Assembly: GCF_014201315.1 (NCBI RefSeq)
Contig: NZ_JACHDY010000008.1
Location: 1 to 64,000 of the forward strand
From: Edaphobacter lichenicola
GTDB lineage: Bacteria; Acidobacteriota; Terriglobia; Terriglobales; Acidobacteriaceae
Reading direction: 5' to 3'
Length of the DNA stretch: 64,000 nt
This document shows, in pieces, positions 44,701 through 51,718 of the stretch. Under the pieces are notes generated by a model. The model did not search any database. It was not told the DNA's origin and worked only from the letters and a program-made list of their open reading frames with translations. Position 1 is the first letter of the stretch, and the number at the start of each line of letters is the position of its first letter. The translations under genes were made by a program, and so were the position numbers.

Positions 44701-45206
44701 TCGGCCGCACCCTCCTCGGCAACTGGCAGTTCTCCGGAACCATCCAGGGACAGTCGGGACGTCCGCAGACCGTCTCACAGGGCACCGACTACGCGGGAGT
44801 TGGTCCTGGATCTGGCAATCAGTTCTGGGTTGCATCCAGAAATCCCCGATTGCCTCACGTGTTCGCCGGTAATACCAAGGTCGGCCAGTGGTTTGAAGGT
44901 GTTGGCTCGGGTGTCTGGTCGTCGGCGGCGCCAGGTACCTACGCTCCTCGCGGTATGCGTGGCCTAATCTACGGCCCTGGCTTCCAGAGCTTCTCTGCCG
45001 CGCTGCAGAAGGAGTTCCACATCATCCCCAGCCACGAAAACCATGTTGTGGTCTTCAGGGCGGAGGCATTCAACTACCTCAACCATCCGAACCTCGACAA
45101 TCCTGATGTAGGCCCGACCAGCAGCACCTTCGGTCAGGTCAACAGCAAGGGCGGTACCTATGCCTCGGAGCGTCAGCTCCAGTTCAGCCTGCGCTACGCT
45201 TTTTAG
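41733..45206 (+). CDS. Oar-like TonB-dependent receptor with carboxypeptidase regulatory-like domain
   Basis: 1157 aa. GTG 41733 lies 7 nt after GGGAGG. Signal peptide RIVVVLIVCLFMATTSILAQ, then a carboxypeptidase-like regulatory (Ig-like) domain (GTVTDASGALVPSAQISIHN, GAFTVTNLAPGDYSVHVRKP) over ~30-115. A plug region follows (QQVKDIQLNGRNPLYLAQ, QVLTTSYAAEYGRTSGGQIR, GTSEFHGSAFEYFRNNALNA), then a large barrel ending in LQFSLRYAF with a terminal Phe. These receptors import oligosaccharides or other large ligands in Acidobacteria. It is cotranscribed or coregulated with GH38 downstream, although a terminator lies between them. Complete, unlike the copy at 18885. Confidence 0.92.
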   Translation: MKDDRLNIRIVVVLIVCLFMATTSILAQSDTSSISGTVTDASGALVPSAQISIHNNATLADRTITSNENGAFTVTNLAPGDYSVHVRKPGFQTTTLNDVHLDPSIGRKIDIAMKVGDTTISITVEAGANTVQTESGAVGQLITQQQVKDIQLNGRNPLYLAQMEPGVVRSNSMAAFAFGLDNGINVNGARSQESVITFDGAPMVRTRSNGTSVGVADVDSTSQIQVLTTSYAAEYGRTSGGQIRMVPKSGTSEFHGSAFEYFRNNALNANTWTRNNQGLKRAAFRYNQFGWNLNGPVFFPGFNKNHDKLFFLVGQEWVKFNHDDTAQKSGTDARPLSVPTLRMRQGDFGELLGSNIFYGAPIQLVNPNTGQACPNNDFSGGKCGIALSPNGLGLLNAYPAPNLTGNPGGNWSDTALYTERQRKDSVVVDFAPADRHHFRFSLLNYNYDDYEPHFGNFNTNPRIFHRPNQIGVVHWTWTLSPTWVNDAFASGAADHVTIGIDTSSGLSDRTKYGINYPYLFGSASKVVPNKIPTIQIANFGTLDGGPYPSRSGGIVYDAGDTVTKVWGRHTLKFGGQWEYAGENNYDQISVDNTRPGTTNNQNGLFSFTDGQAINSKAAIANVALGVFNTYGEIGTRSYTLFRGNMYSMFGQDQWRVNSKLVLEYGIRYDIMQSYHALWGNQAFFNPSVYSPSLAPTVSSSTGFLTGGDAYNGVVIPGSGFPDSAKGHVPDAILSGTYSRLFRGFDSNYSPTVYSNIQPRIGFAYEISPGTVFRAGAGRYMQRLGISDTVHVGGNAPFQPASTVTNGSVDNPGGIGVNQLPLAFTSHAYKYPSPEAWGWNVTVEHEFTNVAVFTLSYVGRRGYHLEQLANINQLQPGTLAPGSANLINKINADSLRPYKGFSTIIEAQNTGGAFYHSMQANLKRRLTKGLLFGASYTWSKSLDYGSSNGTNIVDAYNNSRMFGPSDFDTRHVLVINYVYDIGIANHMSNLFGRTLLGNWQFSGTIQGQSGRPQTVSQGTDYAGVGPGSGNQFWVASRNPRLPHVFAGNTKVGQWFEGVGSGVWSSAAPGTYAPRGMRGLIYGPGFQSFSAALQKEFHIIPSHENHVVVFRAEAFNYLNHPNLDNPDVGPTSSTFGQVNSKGGTYASERQLQFSLRYAF

Positions 45207-45263
45207 CACTCTTGATACAAGACCGTGTTAGGAGAAAATCAGTTGGTTCCGCTTGTCGACTTC

Positions 45264-45305
45264 AAAAGACACTGCATAGCCTTCCGCATGCAGTGTCTTT
45301 TTTTA
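45264..45305 (+). terminator. Rho-independent terminator after TonB receptor
   Basis: A perfect 14-bp stem: AAAAGACACTGCAT (45264-45277) pairs with ATGCAGTGTCTTTT (45288-45301) around a 10-nt loop, followed by a T-rich run. It lies 58 bp after the receptor stop and 56 bp before the GH38 start, so GH38 must have its own promoter or rely on readthrough. Confidence 0.9.
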
Positions 45306-45360
45306 TCTTTTTCAAAACCACAAACCATATCCGCCCTCTTGCGGGTGAACGGACTCTAAT

Positions 45361-48300
45361 ATGCCTAAAATGATGCTCCCCCTGACACCTTCGCCCCTGC
45401 GCTTCTCCGGAATCAGATTCATCCATCAGTTTCTTTGGCTCGGCTGCCTTCTGTCGGCTGCCACGGTCTCCCAGCTCGTAGCACACGGACAGACAATGAA
45501 GGCCCCCGATATCACCACCACTCCCACCTTATACGTCGTCCCCTATGCGCATCTGGATACGCAGTGGCGGTGGGAGTTTCCACAGACGATTAGTGAGTAC
45601 CTGCTAAAAACCATGCGGGTGAACTTCGACTACATCGATCGATACCCGCATTATGTCTTCAATTGGACCGGCGCGAATCGATACCGGCTGATGAAGGAGT
45701 ATTTCCCCGCGGACTACGCGCGAATGCAACAGTACGTTGCAGCGGGCCGCTGGTATCCCGCAGGTTCCTCAGTGGAGGAAGGCGACGTCAATCTTCCCAG
45801 TGCGGAGGGTATCTTTCGTCAGATCCTTTACGGCAATGAATATTTTCGTAAGGACTTCGGAAAAGCCAGCGCGGAATATATGCTGCCTGATTGTTTTGGC
45901 TTTCCGGCCTCTCTTCCCAGTATCCTCGCGCACTCCGGCGTGAAGGGCTTTTCCACCCAGAAGCTGAATGCGCAATGGCAGCCTGCAGCGAAGGTAGGAG
46001 GGCCTGAATCACCCGAGCAAACGCCTGAAGGTATTCCTTTCAATGTCGGGATGTGGCTGGGTCCCGATGGAAAAGGAGTGATTGCGGCACTGAATCCCGG
46101 TGGCTATGGCAGCAATGTCTACACGGATATCAGCAAGGAGCCCACGGAGCAGGCGGCTGCCGCAGGGCCGCAGCTAACCAGTGAGGAGAGGGCGAGGCTC
46201 ACCCCGCAACAGGCGGCCGCGACTGCACGCCAGAGGTCGCTCGAACAGAACTGGGTCAAGCGGATTGATCTCAATGGAAAAATAACGGGCGTCTTTGCCG
46301 ACTACCACTATGTTGGGACTGGCGATATCGGAGGAGCAACACAAGAATCGACGGTAAAGCTGCTCGAAGCCATTGTTACCAAGAGCGAGACCGTACTGCC
46401 GTCGCCGCCAAGGGGCCCTTTCGCAATGGGCGAAGCCCCGACGGCTCAGCCCAGCGGCTCCCCGGTCAGGGTTGGTGAAGGGCCCGTGCACGTTGTGGAA
46501 TCCGCTGCCGATCAGATCTTCAACGATATAACACCGGCGATGTCCTCGCGTTTGCCGTCATACAAGGGTGATCTCGAACTGATCAATCACTCTGCAGGCT
46601 CTCTCACTTCGCAGGCCTATCACAAACGCTGGATCCTCAAAAACGAACTGCTGGCGGATGCCGCAGAAAAGACGTCGGTCGCAGCGGCATGGATGGGCGG
46701 CCGGGCATATCCGCAACAGCGCCTCAATGAGGCCTGGATGCTGGAGCTTGCGGGGCATTTTCACGATACCGGAGCCGGTACCGCGACTCCACGGTCGTAT
46801 GAGTTTGCGTGGAACGACGACGCCATCGTAGGAAAGCAGTTTGCAGGTATTTTGACCGACGCGACCGAGGCGATCGCCTCAGGACTTGACACAGATGTCA
46901 GCGGCGTACCGATTGTTATCTTTAATCCCCTGAATATCGCACGAGAAGATATCGTGGAGGCGACCGTTGCCTTGCCTGGAGGCATGCCGAGGGCCGTCCG
47001 GGTAAATGATTCGGAAGGAAAGGAAGTCCCTTCGCAAGTTGCAGACGGCAAGATTCTTTTTCTGGCCAGCGCACCGCCTGTCGGCTATGCGGTCTACAGC
47101 GTTTCATCCGCACAGGCTTCGAACTCGCATTCAGACCTTAGGGTATCGGGGTCATCTCTTGAGAATGGTCGCTACCGCATCAAGTTGAATGCGGGCGGCG
47201 ATGTTGCAAGCATCGAAGACAAGTCTCTCAATAAGGAGTTGCTCGCAGCTCCGATCCGACTGGCTATCTCCAATGACAACCCGAAGGTGTATCCGGCGTG
47301 GAATATGGACTTTGATCAGGAGCAGGCAGAACCGCGTGCTTATGTTGCTGGCCCAGCCCAAATTCGGATTAAGGAGAATGGGCCTGTTCGTGTTTCCCTG
47401 GAAGTAACCCGCGAGAGTGAAGGATCCAAGTTTGTTCAGACGGTAAGTCTTACAGCAGGAGATAGCGGCAATCGGGTGGAGTTTGGCAATGCGATCGACT
47501 GGAAGACACTGTCGGCCAATCTGAAAGCAACGTTTCCGCTCAGCGCAACGAATGAGAATGCCACGTACAACTGGGAGATTGGCACCATAGAGCGACCGAA
47601 CGCTAACGAGCGACAGTTCGAGGTTGCGTCCCATCGCTGGATCGATCTCTCGGATAAGAGCGGTCTCTTCGGAACGACCGTTCTGACCGATTACAAAAAT
47701 GGATCCGACAAGCGTAGCGACAACACACTCCGGCTGACGCTGATTCGGTCTCCGGGAATACAGCCTCCTGCAAATGGTCGTCCTTCGGGATACAGCGATC
47801 AGGCCAATCAAGACTGGGGCCACCACGAGTTTGTGTTTGGACTAGTCGGACACGCTGGCGATTGGCGCAAAGCTCAGACTGACTGGCAGGCTTACCGGCT
47901 GAATGATCCACTGATCGCCTTCCAAACGGTGAAGCACAAGGGAGAGCTGGGCAAGAGCTTTTCTCTTCTCCATTTGAACAACTCCCGCATTCGTGTGCTT
48001 GCCTTGAAGAAAGCGGAAGCGAGCGATGAGATAATTCTTCGGATGGTTGAGCTTGACGGAAAAAATGCGCCGGACGTGCACGTTTCCTTTGCGGGACCGA
48101 TTGTTGCCGCACGCGAGGTGAACGCTCAGGAACAACCCGTCGGATCCGCAGATATAGGCAATGGCGAACTCAGAACGTCCTTTACCGCGTATCAACCGAG
48201 AACTTTTGCATTACGTCTACACCCGGCACCCACGAAACTAAGCGCGGTAAAGTCGCAACCCGTGTCGCTTCCCTATGATTTAGCTGGAGCAAGCAATGAC

Positions 48301-49011
48301 GACACAAAGACCCAAAATGGGGGATTTGATGGAACGGGAAATGCTATGCCAGCGGAGATGCTGCCCTCCAAAATCACGTATCACGATGTGGGGTTCAATC
48401 TTGCGCCTGCCAAGACAGGCCAACCAAATGCCCTCGTTGCCAGAGGGCAGACGATCGAGCTGCCCCAGGGCCACTACACCCGTATTTACATCCTCGCTGC
48501 GTCTGCTGATGGTGATCAGAAGGCGTCATTCCAGGTCGATAACGCGAAGGTTGATCTTGATATCCAAGATTGGACCGGCTTTATCGGTCTCTGGGATACG
48601 CGCCTCTGGAAGCATACGCCGGAACACGACTGGGCGATCTCGGCGAATCATGCAGTTTGGCCGCCGACGGATTTACAGCAGAGAGAACAGCGCCCTGTTT
48701 CCCCGAGATATCCGGAAGACTATCTTGGACTCCAACCAGGGTATATAAAGCCCGCTGATCTTGCATGGTATGCCTCGCATCAACACACTGCCGAAGGGCT
48801 TAACGAGCCGTATCGCTATTCCTATCTTTTTGTCTATCCCATTGAGGTGTCTGGCGGCGCAAAAACACTCAAGCTGCCGAACAACGACAAGATTCGTATT
48901 CTCGCGATTTCCAGCGTGGACGCCAACCCGGAGCTCGATGCTGCACAATCGCTTTACGATACGCTGAACGGCACCGCACCGCCGAATCCGGCAATGAAAA
49001 CCGCTCGTTAG
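45361..49011 (+). CDS. GH38 alpha-mannosidase, secreted
   Basis: 1216 aa. Signal sequence near residues 18-43 (FIHQFLWLGCLLSAATVSQL). The GH38 domain opens with TLYVVPYAHLDTQWRWEFPQ, its H-x-D pair binding the catalytic zinc. The nucleophile segment is AEYMLPDCFGFPASLPSILA (Asp). RAYPQQRLNEAWMLELAGHF and HFHDTGAGTATPRSYEFAWN mark the middle-domain His ligands. Beta-sandwich domains follow and the C-terminal ~200 residues form an extra carbohydrate-binding-like region (GHYTRIYILAASADGDQKAS). It hydrolyses alpha-mannosidic bonds of N-glycans or mannans. It sits with the TonB receptor and LacI regulator, near GH92 and GH2. Confidence 0.92.
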   Translation: MPKMMLPLTPSPLRFSGIRFIHQFLWLGCLLSAATVSQLVAHGQTMKAPDITTTPTLYVVPYAHLDTQWRWEFPQTISEYLLKTMRVNFDYIDRYPHYVFNWTGANRYRLMKEYFPADYARMQQYVAAGRWYPAGSSVEEGDVNLPSAEGIFRQILYGNEYFRKDFGKASAEYMLPDCFGFPASLPSILAHSGVKGFSTQKLNAQWQPAAKVGGPESPEQTPEGIPFNVGMWLGPDGKGVIAALNPGGYGSNVYTDISKEPTEQAAAAGPQLTSEERARLTPQQAAATARQRSLEQNWVKRIDLNGKITGVFADYHYVGTGDIGGATQESTVKLLEAIVTKSETVLPSPPRGPFAMGEAPTAQPSGSPVRVGEGPVHVVESAADQIFNDITPAMSSRLPSYKGDLELINHSAGSLTSQAYHKRWILKNELLADAAEKTSVAAAWMGGRAYPQQRLNEAWMLELAGHFHDTGAGTATPRSYEFAWNDDAIVGKQFAGILTDATEAIASGLDTDVSGVPIVIFNPLNIAREDIVEATVALPGGMPRAVRVNDSEGKEVPSQVADGKILFLASAPPVGYAVYSVSSAQASNSHSDLRVSGSSLENGRYRIKLNAGGDVASIEDKSLNKELLAAPIRLAISNDNPKVYPAWNMDFDQEQAEPRAYVAGPAQIRIKENGPVRVSLEVTRESEGSKFVQTVSLTAGDSGNRVEFGNAIDWKTLSANLKATFPLSATNENATYNWEIGTIERPNANERQFEVASHRWIDLSDKSGLFGTTVLTDYKNGSDKRSDNTLRLTLIRSPGIQPPANGRPSGYSDQANQDWGHHEFVFGLVGHAGDWRKAQTDWQAYRLNDPLIAFQTVKHKGELGKSFSLLHLNNSRIRVLALKKAEASDEIILRMVELDGKNAPDVHVSFAGPIVAAREVNAQEQPVGSADIGNGELRTSFTAYQPRTFALRLHPAPTKLSAVKSQPVSLPYDLAGASNDDTKTQNGGFDGTGNAMPAEMLPSKITYHDVGFNLAPAKTGQPNALVARGQTIELPQGHYTRIYILAASADGDQKASFQVDNAKVDLDIQDWTGFIGLWDTRLWKHTPEHDWAISANHAVWPPTDLQQREQRPVSPRYPEDYLGLQPGYIKPADLAWYASHQHTAEGLNEPYRYSYLFVYPIEVSGGAKTLKLPNNDKIRILAISSVDANPELDAAQSLYDTLNGTAPPNPAMKTAR

Positions 49012-49539
49012 GCGCGCGCTCTATTTCAAAAGGGTTTCGGTTGCCGATGCGCATACTTCCGGCAAGTGCCGCCGTCTTCCGGCCCCCTCCTGCGGGCCTT
49101 TCCCGCCCGCAACGCAGAACCCTAAACACTCCCCTGCGCTCCGCGCAAAGCGTTGAGAGCCTCAAGGCCATTTCGCTACCCCTCTACGAGAGGTGCCATG
49201 ATAAGAGAACAAGTACAACCTGAAAGAACCTTGTGCTTTGGTCGGAGCAATTAGTCCGAGCAATTAAGAGTTACGGCTGGTTTCCAGCTTTCAGGCCAAG
49301 TGGATTGGCGAATCACTTCCACAGCCCAGGTTCACTGGAGTAAGTAACCAGAAACGCGCATGGCGACGCTGATTGCCTTGGCTGCGCAGCGGCCGATTCC
49401 AATCGCTAATCCTACTTTCGTTACCCGTGATGCGTTGTTAGGAGCGTGTGATCGGCAATGGGGTAAAAGTCGGTCGCATAATCTGCACGCCTACTGTTCC
49501 TGCAGCGAGCAGAGCGCCACCCCCCCGGTCGTGGAACAA
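49012..49539. other. Stretch without a supported gene
   Basis: Contains GC-rich inverted sequence near 49078-49110 (GGCCCCCTCCTGCGGGCC), perhaps a terminator for GH38, but no clear T-run. No recognisable coding sequence on either strand. Confidence 0.4.
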
Positions 49540-49983
49540 TCAAAGGATGGCAGCCAAGGGCATCGTCAACTTAGGGAGAACGCTGGTGAGGCTTGGCATA
49601 GAAAACAGATAAGCGTTGCGGAACCCAAGCAACACGCGAGTGTTCTGCTTGGTGATGTCCTTTTCTGCCTCCTCGTCTTTCTTCCGGCGAACGCCGACCA
49701 TGGGGGCAAGGATGCGAATGCCCTTGGCTCCCGCGTTCACACTGCGGCCTAAGTTCTTCCATGCCCAAAAGCCAGCCACGCGGGTCGCGGTGGGCATCTG
49801 CCGCGCAATCTCCAGCACGTTCCCAAAGCTGTAATTGTGAAAGCGGCTCATGGCGGTGAGGTAGTTGGTGAGGGCGTCAGACTTTCCGGCCTCCAACTGC
49901 TCAATCAAGAGCTTGATGTTGGCGGCGATCAGTTCCTGTTTGGTGGAGGGCTTCTTGCTGTCGATGGCGTCGTTGTTGCTCAT
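49540..49983 (-). pseudogene. ArdC-like antirestriction/ssDNA-binding protein, truncated
   Basis: MSNNDAIDSKKPSTKQELIA, then IKLLIEQLEAGKSDALTNYL, TAMSRFHNYSFGNVLEIARQ, MPTATRVAGFWAWKNLGRSV, NAGAKGIRILAPMVG and VLLGFRNAYLF: the ArdC N-terminal (DUF1738-like) domain found on conjugative plasmids. Similarity ends after about 125 residues, and the metallopeptidase-like C-terminal domain is absent. Start ATG 49983 has GGAGAAGAC upstream. Its leader lies next to the block shared with the IS481 copies. Confidence 0.8.
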
Positions 49984-50049
49984 GGTGTCTTCTCCTTGGG
50001 TTTGGCTGCTGCACTTTCCGCGTTGAAACGCGGCATGTACATGCCGAAC

Positions 50050-50318
50050 GCCACCTGGCGAAGGCGGGGGTAGCAAGCGTCAAGGGGAGGGGTATCTCCC
50101 ACCCTTGGAACGGAGCGATAGCGGGAGTGGAAAGGGCGCAGCGCAGCGGAGGTCTGCACAAGCGAAGCGCGGAAGACTGGGGAGACCCCTTGAGGGGCGC
50201 GGGGGCGGAGCCCATGAGCGTACTTAGCACTTCCGTTACAAAACAGACCGGAGACATGGTTTACAGCGGAGCGCGACGGCGACAGTTCCGCGGCTTTGGG
50301 CACGCACGACGATGTTGT
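50050..50318 (+). repeat. Duplicated leader block upstream of IS481 transposase, copy 2
   Basis: Near-identical to 91-362, with a few substitutions and single-base indels (for example GACGGGC versus GAGGGGC). Begins 67 bp before (upstream of) the ardC-like start codon on the other strand. Confidence 0.6.
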
Positions 50319-51482
50319 ATGCCCTGGAAAGAGAGTCGGATCATGGATCAACGTCTTCAGTTTTTATCGAGTTATCAGAAAGAGGAGATGTCCGTAGCGG
50401 ACCTGTGCCGTGAGTATGGAATCTCCCGCCCAACGGGCTACCGTTGGATCAACCGCTACCACGAGACGGGGCCAGAAGGACTCGTAGATCGCAGTCGCCG
50501 CCCGCATGGTTGCTCCCACGCGACGCTAGAGCCGATCGAGAACGCCATCCTCGTGCTTCGGGCCAAGCATCCATCTTGGGGCGCGCGGAAGCTCAAAGCA
50601 AGGCTGGAGATGCTACAGCCAGACATGGTGTGGCCTGCAGCTAGTACATTTGGCAACATCTTGAGCCGTGCGGGCTTAACTAGTCCGCAGAGGAAGAGAA
50701 AGCGCACTATGCCATGCTCAGAGCCGTTCTCTCTGGTCACGGGGCCGAATCAGTTGTGGTGCATGGATTTCAAGGGTTACTTCATCACCGGTGACGGCAA
50801 GCGCTGCGATCCGTTCACGATCACTGATGCGTACAGCCGTTACTTGATTCGTTGCCAGATTGTCTCGCGAATGGACCTAAGCCAGGTCCGAGCGATTTGT
50901 GATGCCGCCATGCGGGAGCATGGGGTTCCAGCACGGATCAGGACGGATAATGGGGCACCTTTTGCGGGCACAGGGCTACTGGGACTGTCGAAGCTCTCAC
51001 TCGGCTGGATGAAGCTCGGGATCGTACATGAGCGCATTCAAGCAGGCCGACCTCAACAAAACGGTCGTCATGAGCGGATGCATCGCACACTGAAAGAGGA
51101 CACAACAACACCGCCTGCGGCATCCCTTCGCGCACAGCAAAGACGATTCGATAACTTTCGCTATGTATTCAATAACGAGCGTCCGCACGAAGGCCTGAAC
51201 AATCAAGTTCCCGCAAGTCTCTACATCCCTAGTTCGATCCGACTGCCACGCAAGTTGCCAGAGTTCAGGTATCCAAAGGGTCTCCTGCTGCGACGAGTCA
51301 ACAATAGCGGCGACATCAGCTGGCACAAGAACAGGGTCTTCATCAGCGAAGTATTCCGCTTCGAAGAATTGGGTGTCGAGCTTATTACACCAGGACTCTA
51401 CAGAGTCTTCTTTCGAGATATGGAAATCGGAGAATTCAGCTCCGAAGAGATGCGCTTCAGAGCAGCGCGAAGAGTGCTCTGA
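50319..51482 (+). CDS. IS481-family transposase, full length
   Basis: 387 aa. MPWKESRIMDQRLQF start, HTH LCREYGISRPTGYRWINRYH, integrase core LWCMDFKGYFITGDG, IRTDNGAPFAGTGLLGLS and NGRHERMHRTLKED, then NNERPHEGLNNQVPASLYIP. Unlike copy 1 it keeps the C-terminal domain PRKLPEFRYPKGLLLRRVNN, VFISEVFRFEELGVELITPG, YRVFFRDMEIGEF. Complete and likely active. Start ATG 50319 is preferred over the longer frame from 50127, which runs through the conserved leader block. Confidence 0.9.
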   Translation: MPWKESRIMDQRLQFLSSYQKEEMSVADLCREYGISRPTGYRWINRYHETGPEGLVDRSRRPHGCSHATLEPIENAILVLRAKHPSWGARKLKARLEMLQPDMVWPAASTFGNILSRAGLTSPQRKRKRTMPCSEPFSLVTGPNQLWCMDFKGYFITGDGKRCDPFTITDAYSRYLIRCQIVSRMDLSQVRAICDAAMREHGVPARIRTDNGAPFAGTGLLGLSKLSLGWMKLGIVHERIQAGRPQQNGRHERMHRTLKEDTTTPPAASLRAQQRRFDNFRYVFNNERPHEGLNNQVPASLYIPSSIRLPRKLPEFRYPKGLLLRRVNNSGDISWHKNRVFISEVFRFEELGVELITPGLYRVFFRDMEIGEFSSEEMRFRAARRVL

Positions 51483-51718
51483 GCTGTCGATGAGTGCCGT
51501 GGCCTGTTGTCGTCAATCTACACAGGAGCGCCTGGAGGACGCACCGAAAGAAGCATCGTGACCCCGGAAAAGTCGGAGTTTGCACGGCTCTCTCGACCTA
51601 ATGATTCTCAAAGCCCTTAGCGCCTCAATGTCGGTTCCACACAGCCCGGTGACAGCGATCTATGTGATGCCTATAATCGCGCTGTCTCTTTAACCACGCG
51701 ATCACATGGAGCCTACCT

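Larger units (their letters stand above)
50050..51510 (+). mobile_element. IS481-family element, copy 2 (full-length transposase)
   Basis: Same plan as 91-1378: duplicated leader, transposase and about 30 bp of tail. Ends are defined only by similarity between copies. It lies between the ArdC remnant and the GH2 gene. Confidence 0.7.

Noticed and set aside
50127-50318. 64-residue N-terminal extension of IS481 copy 2
   Set aside because: It reads through the conserved leader block. Copy 1 is not open in the same frame there, and the family starts at MPWKE.
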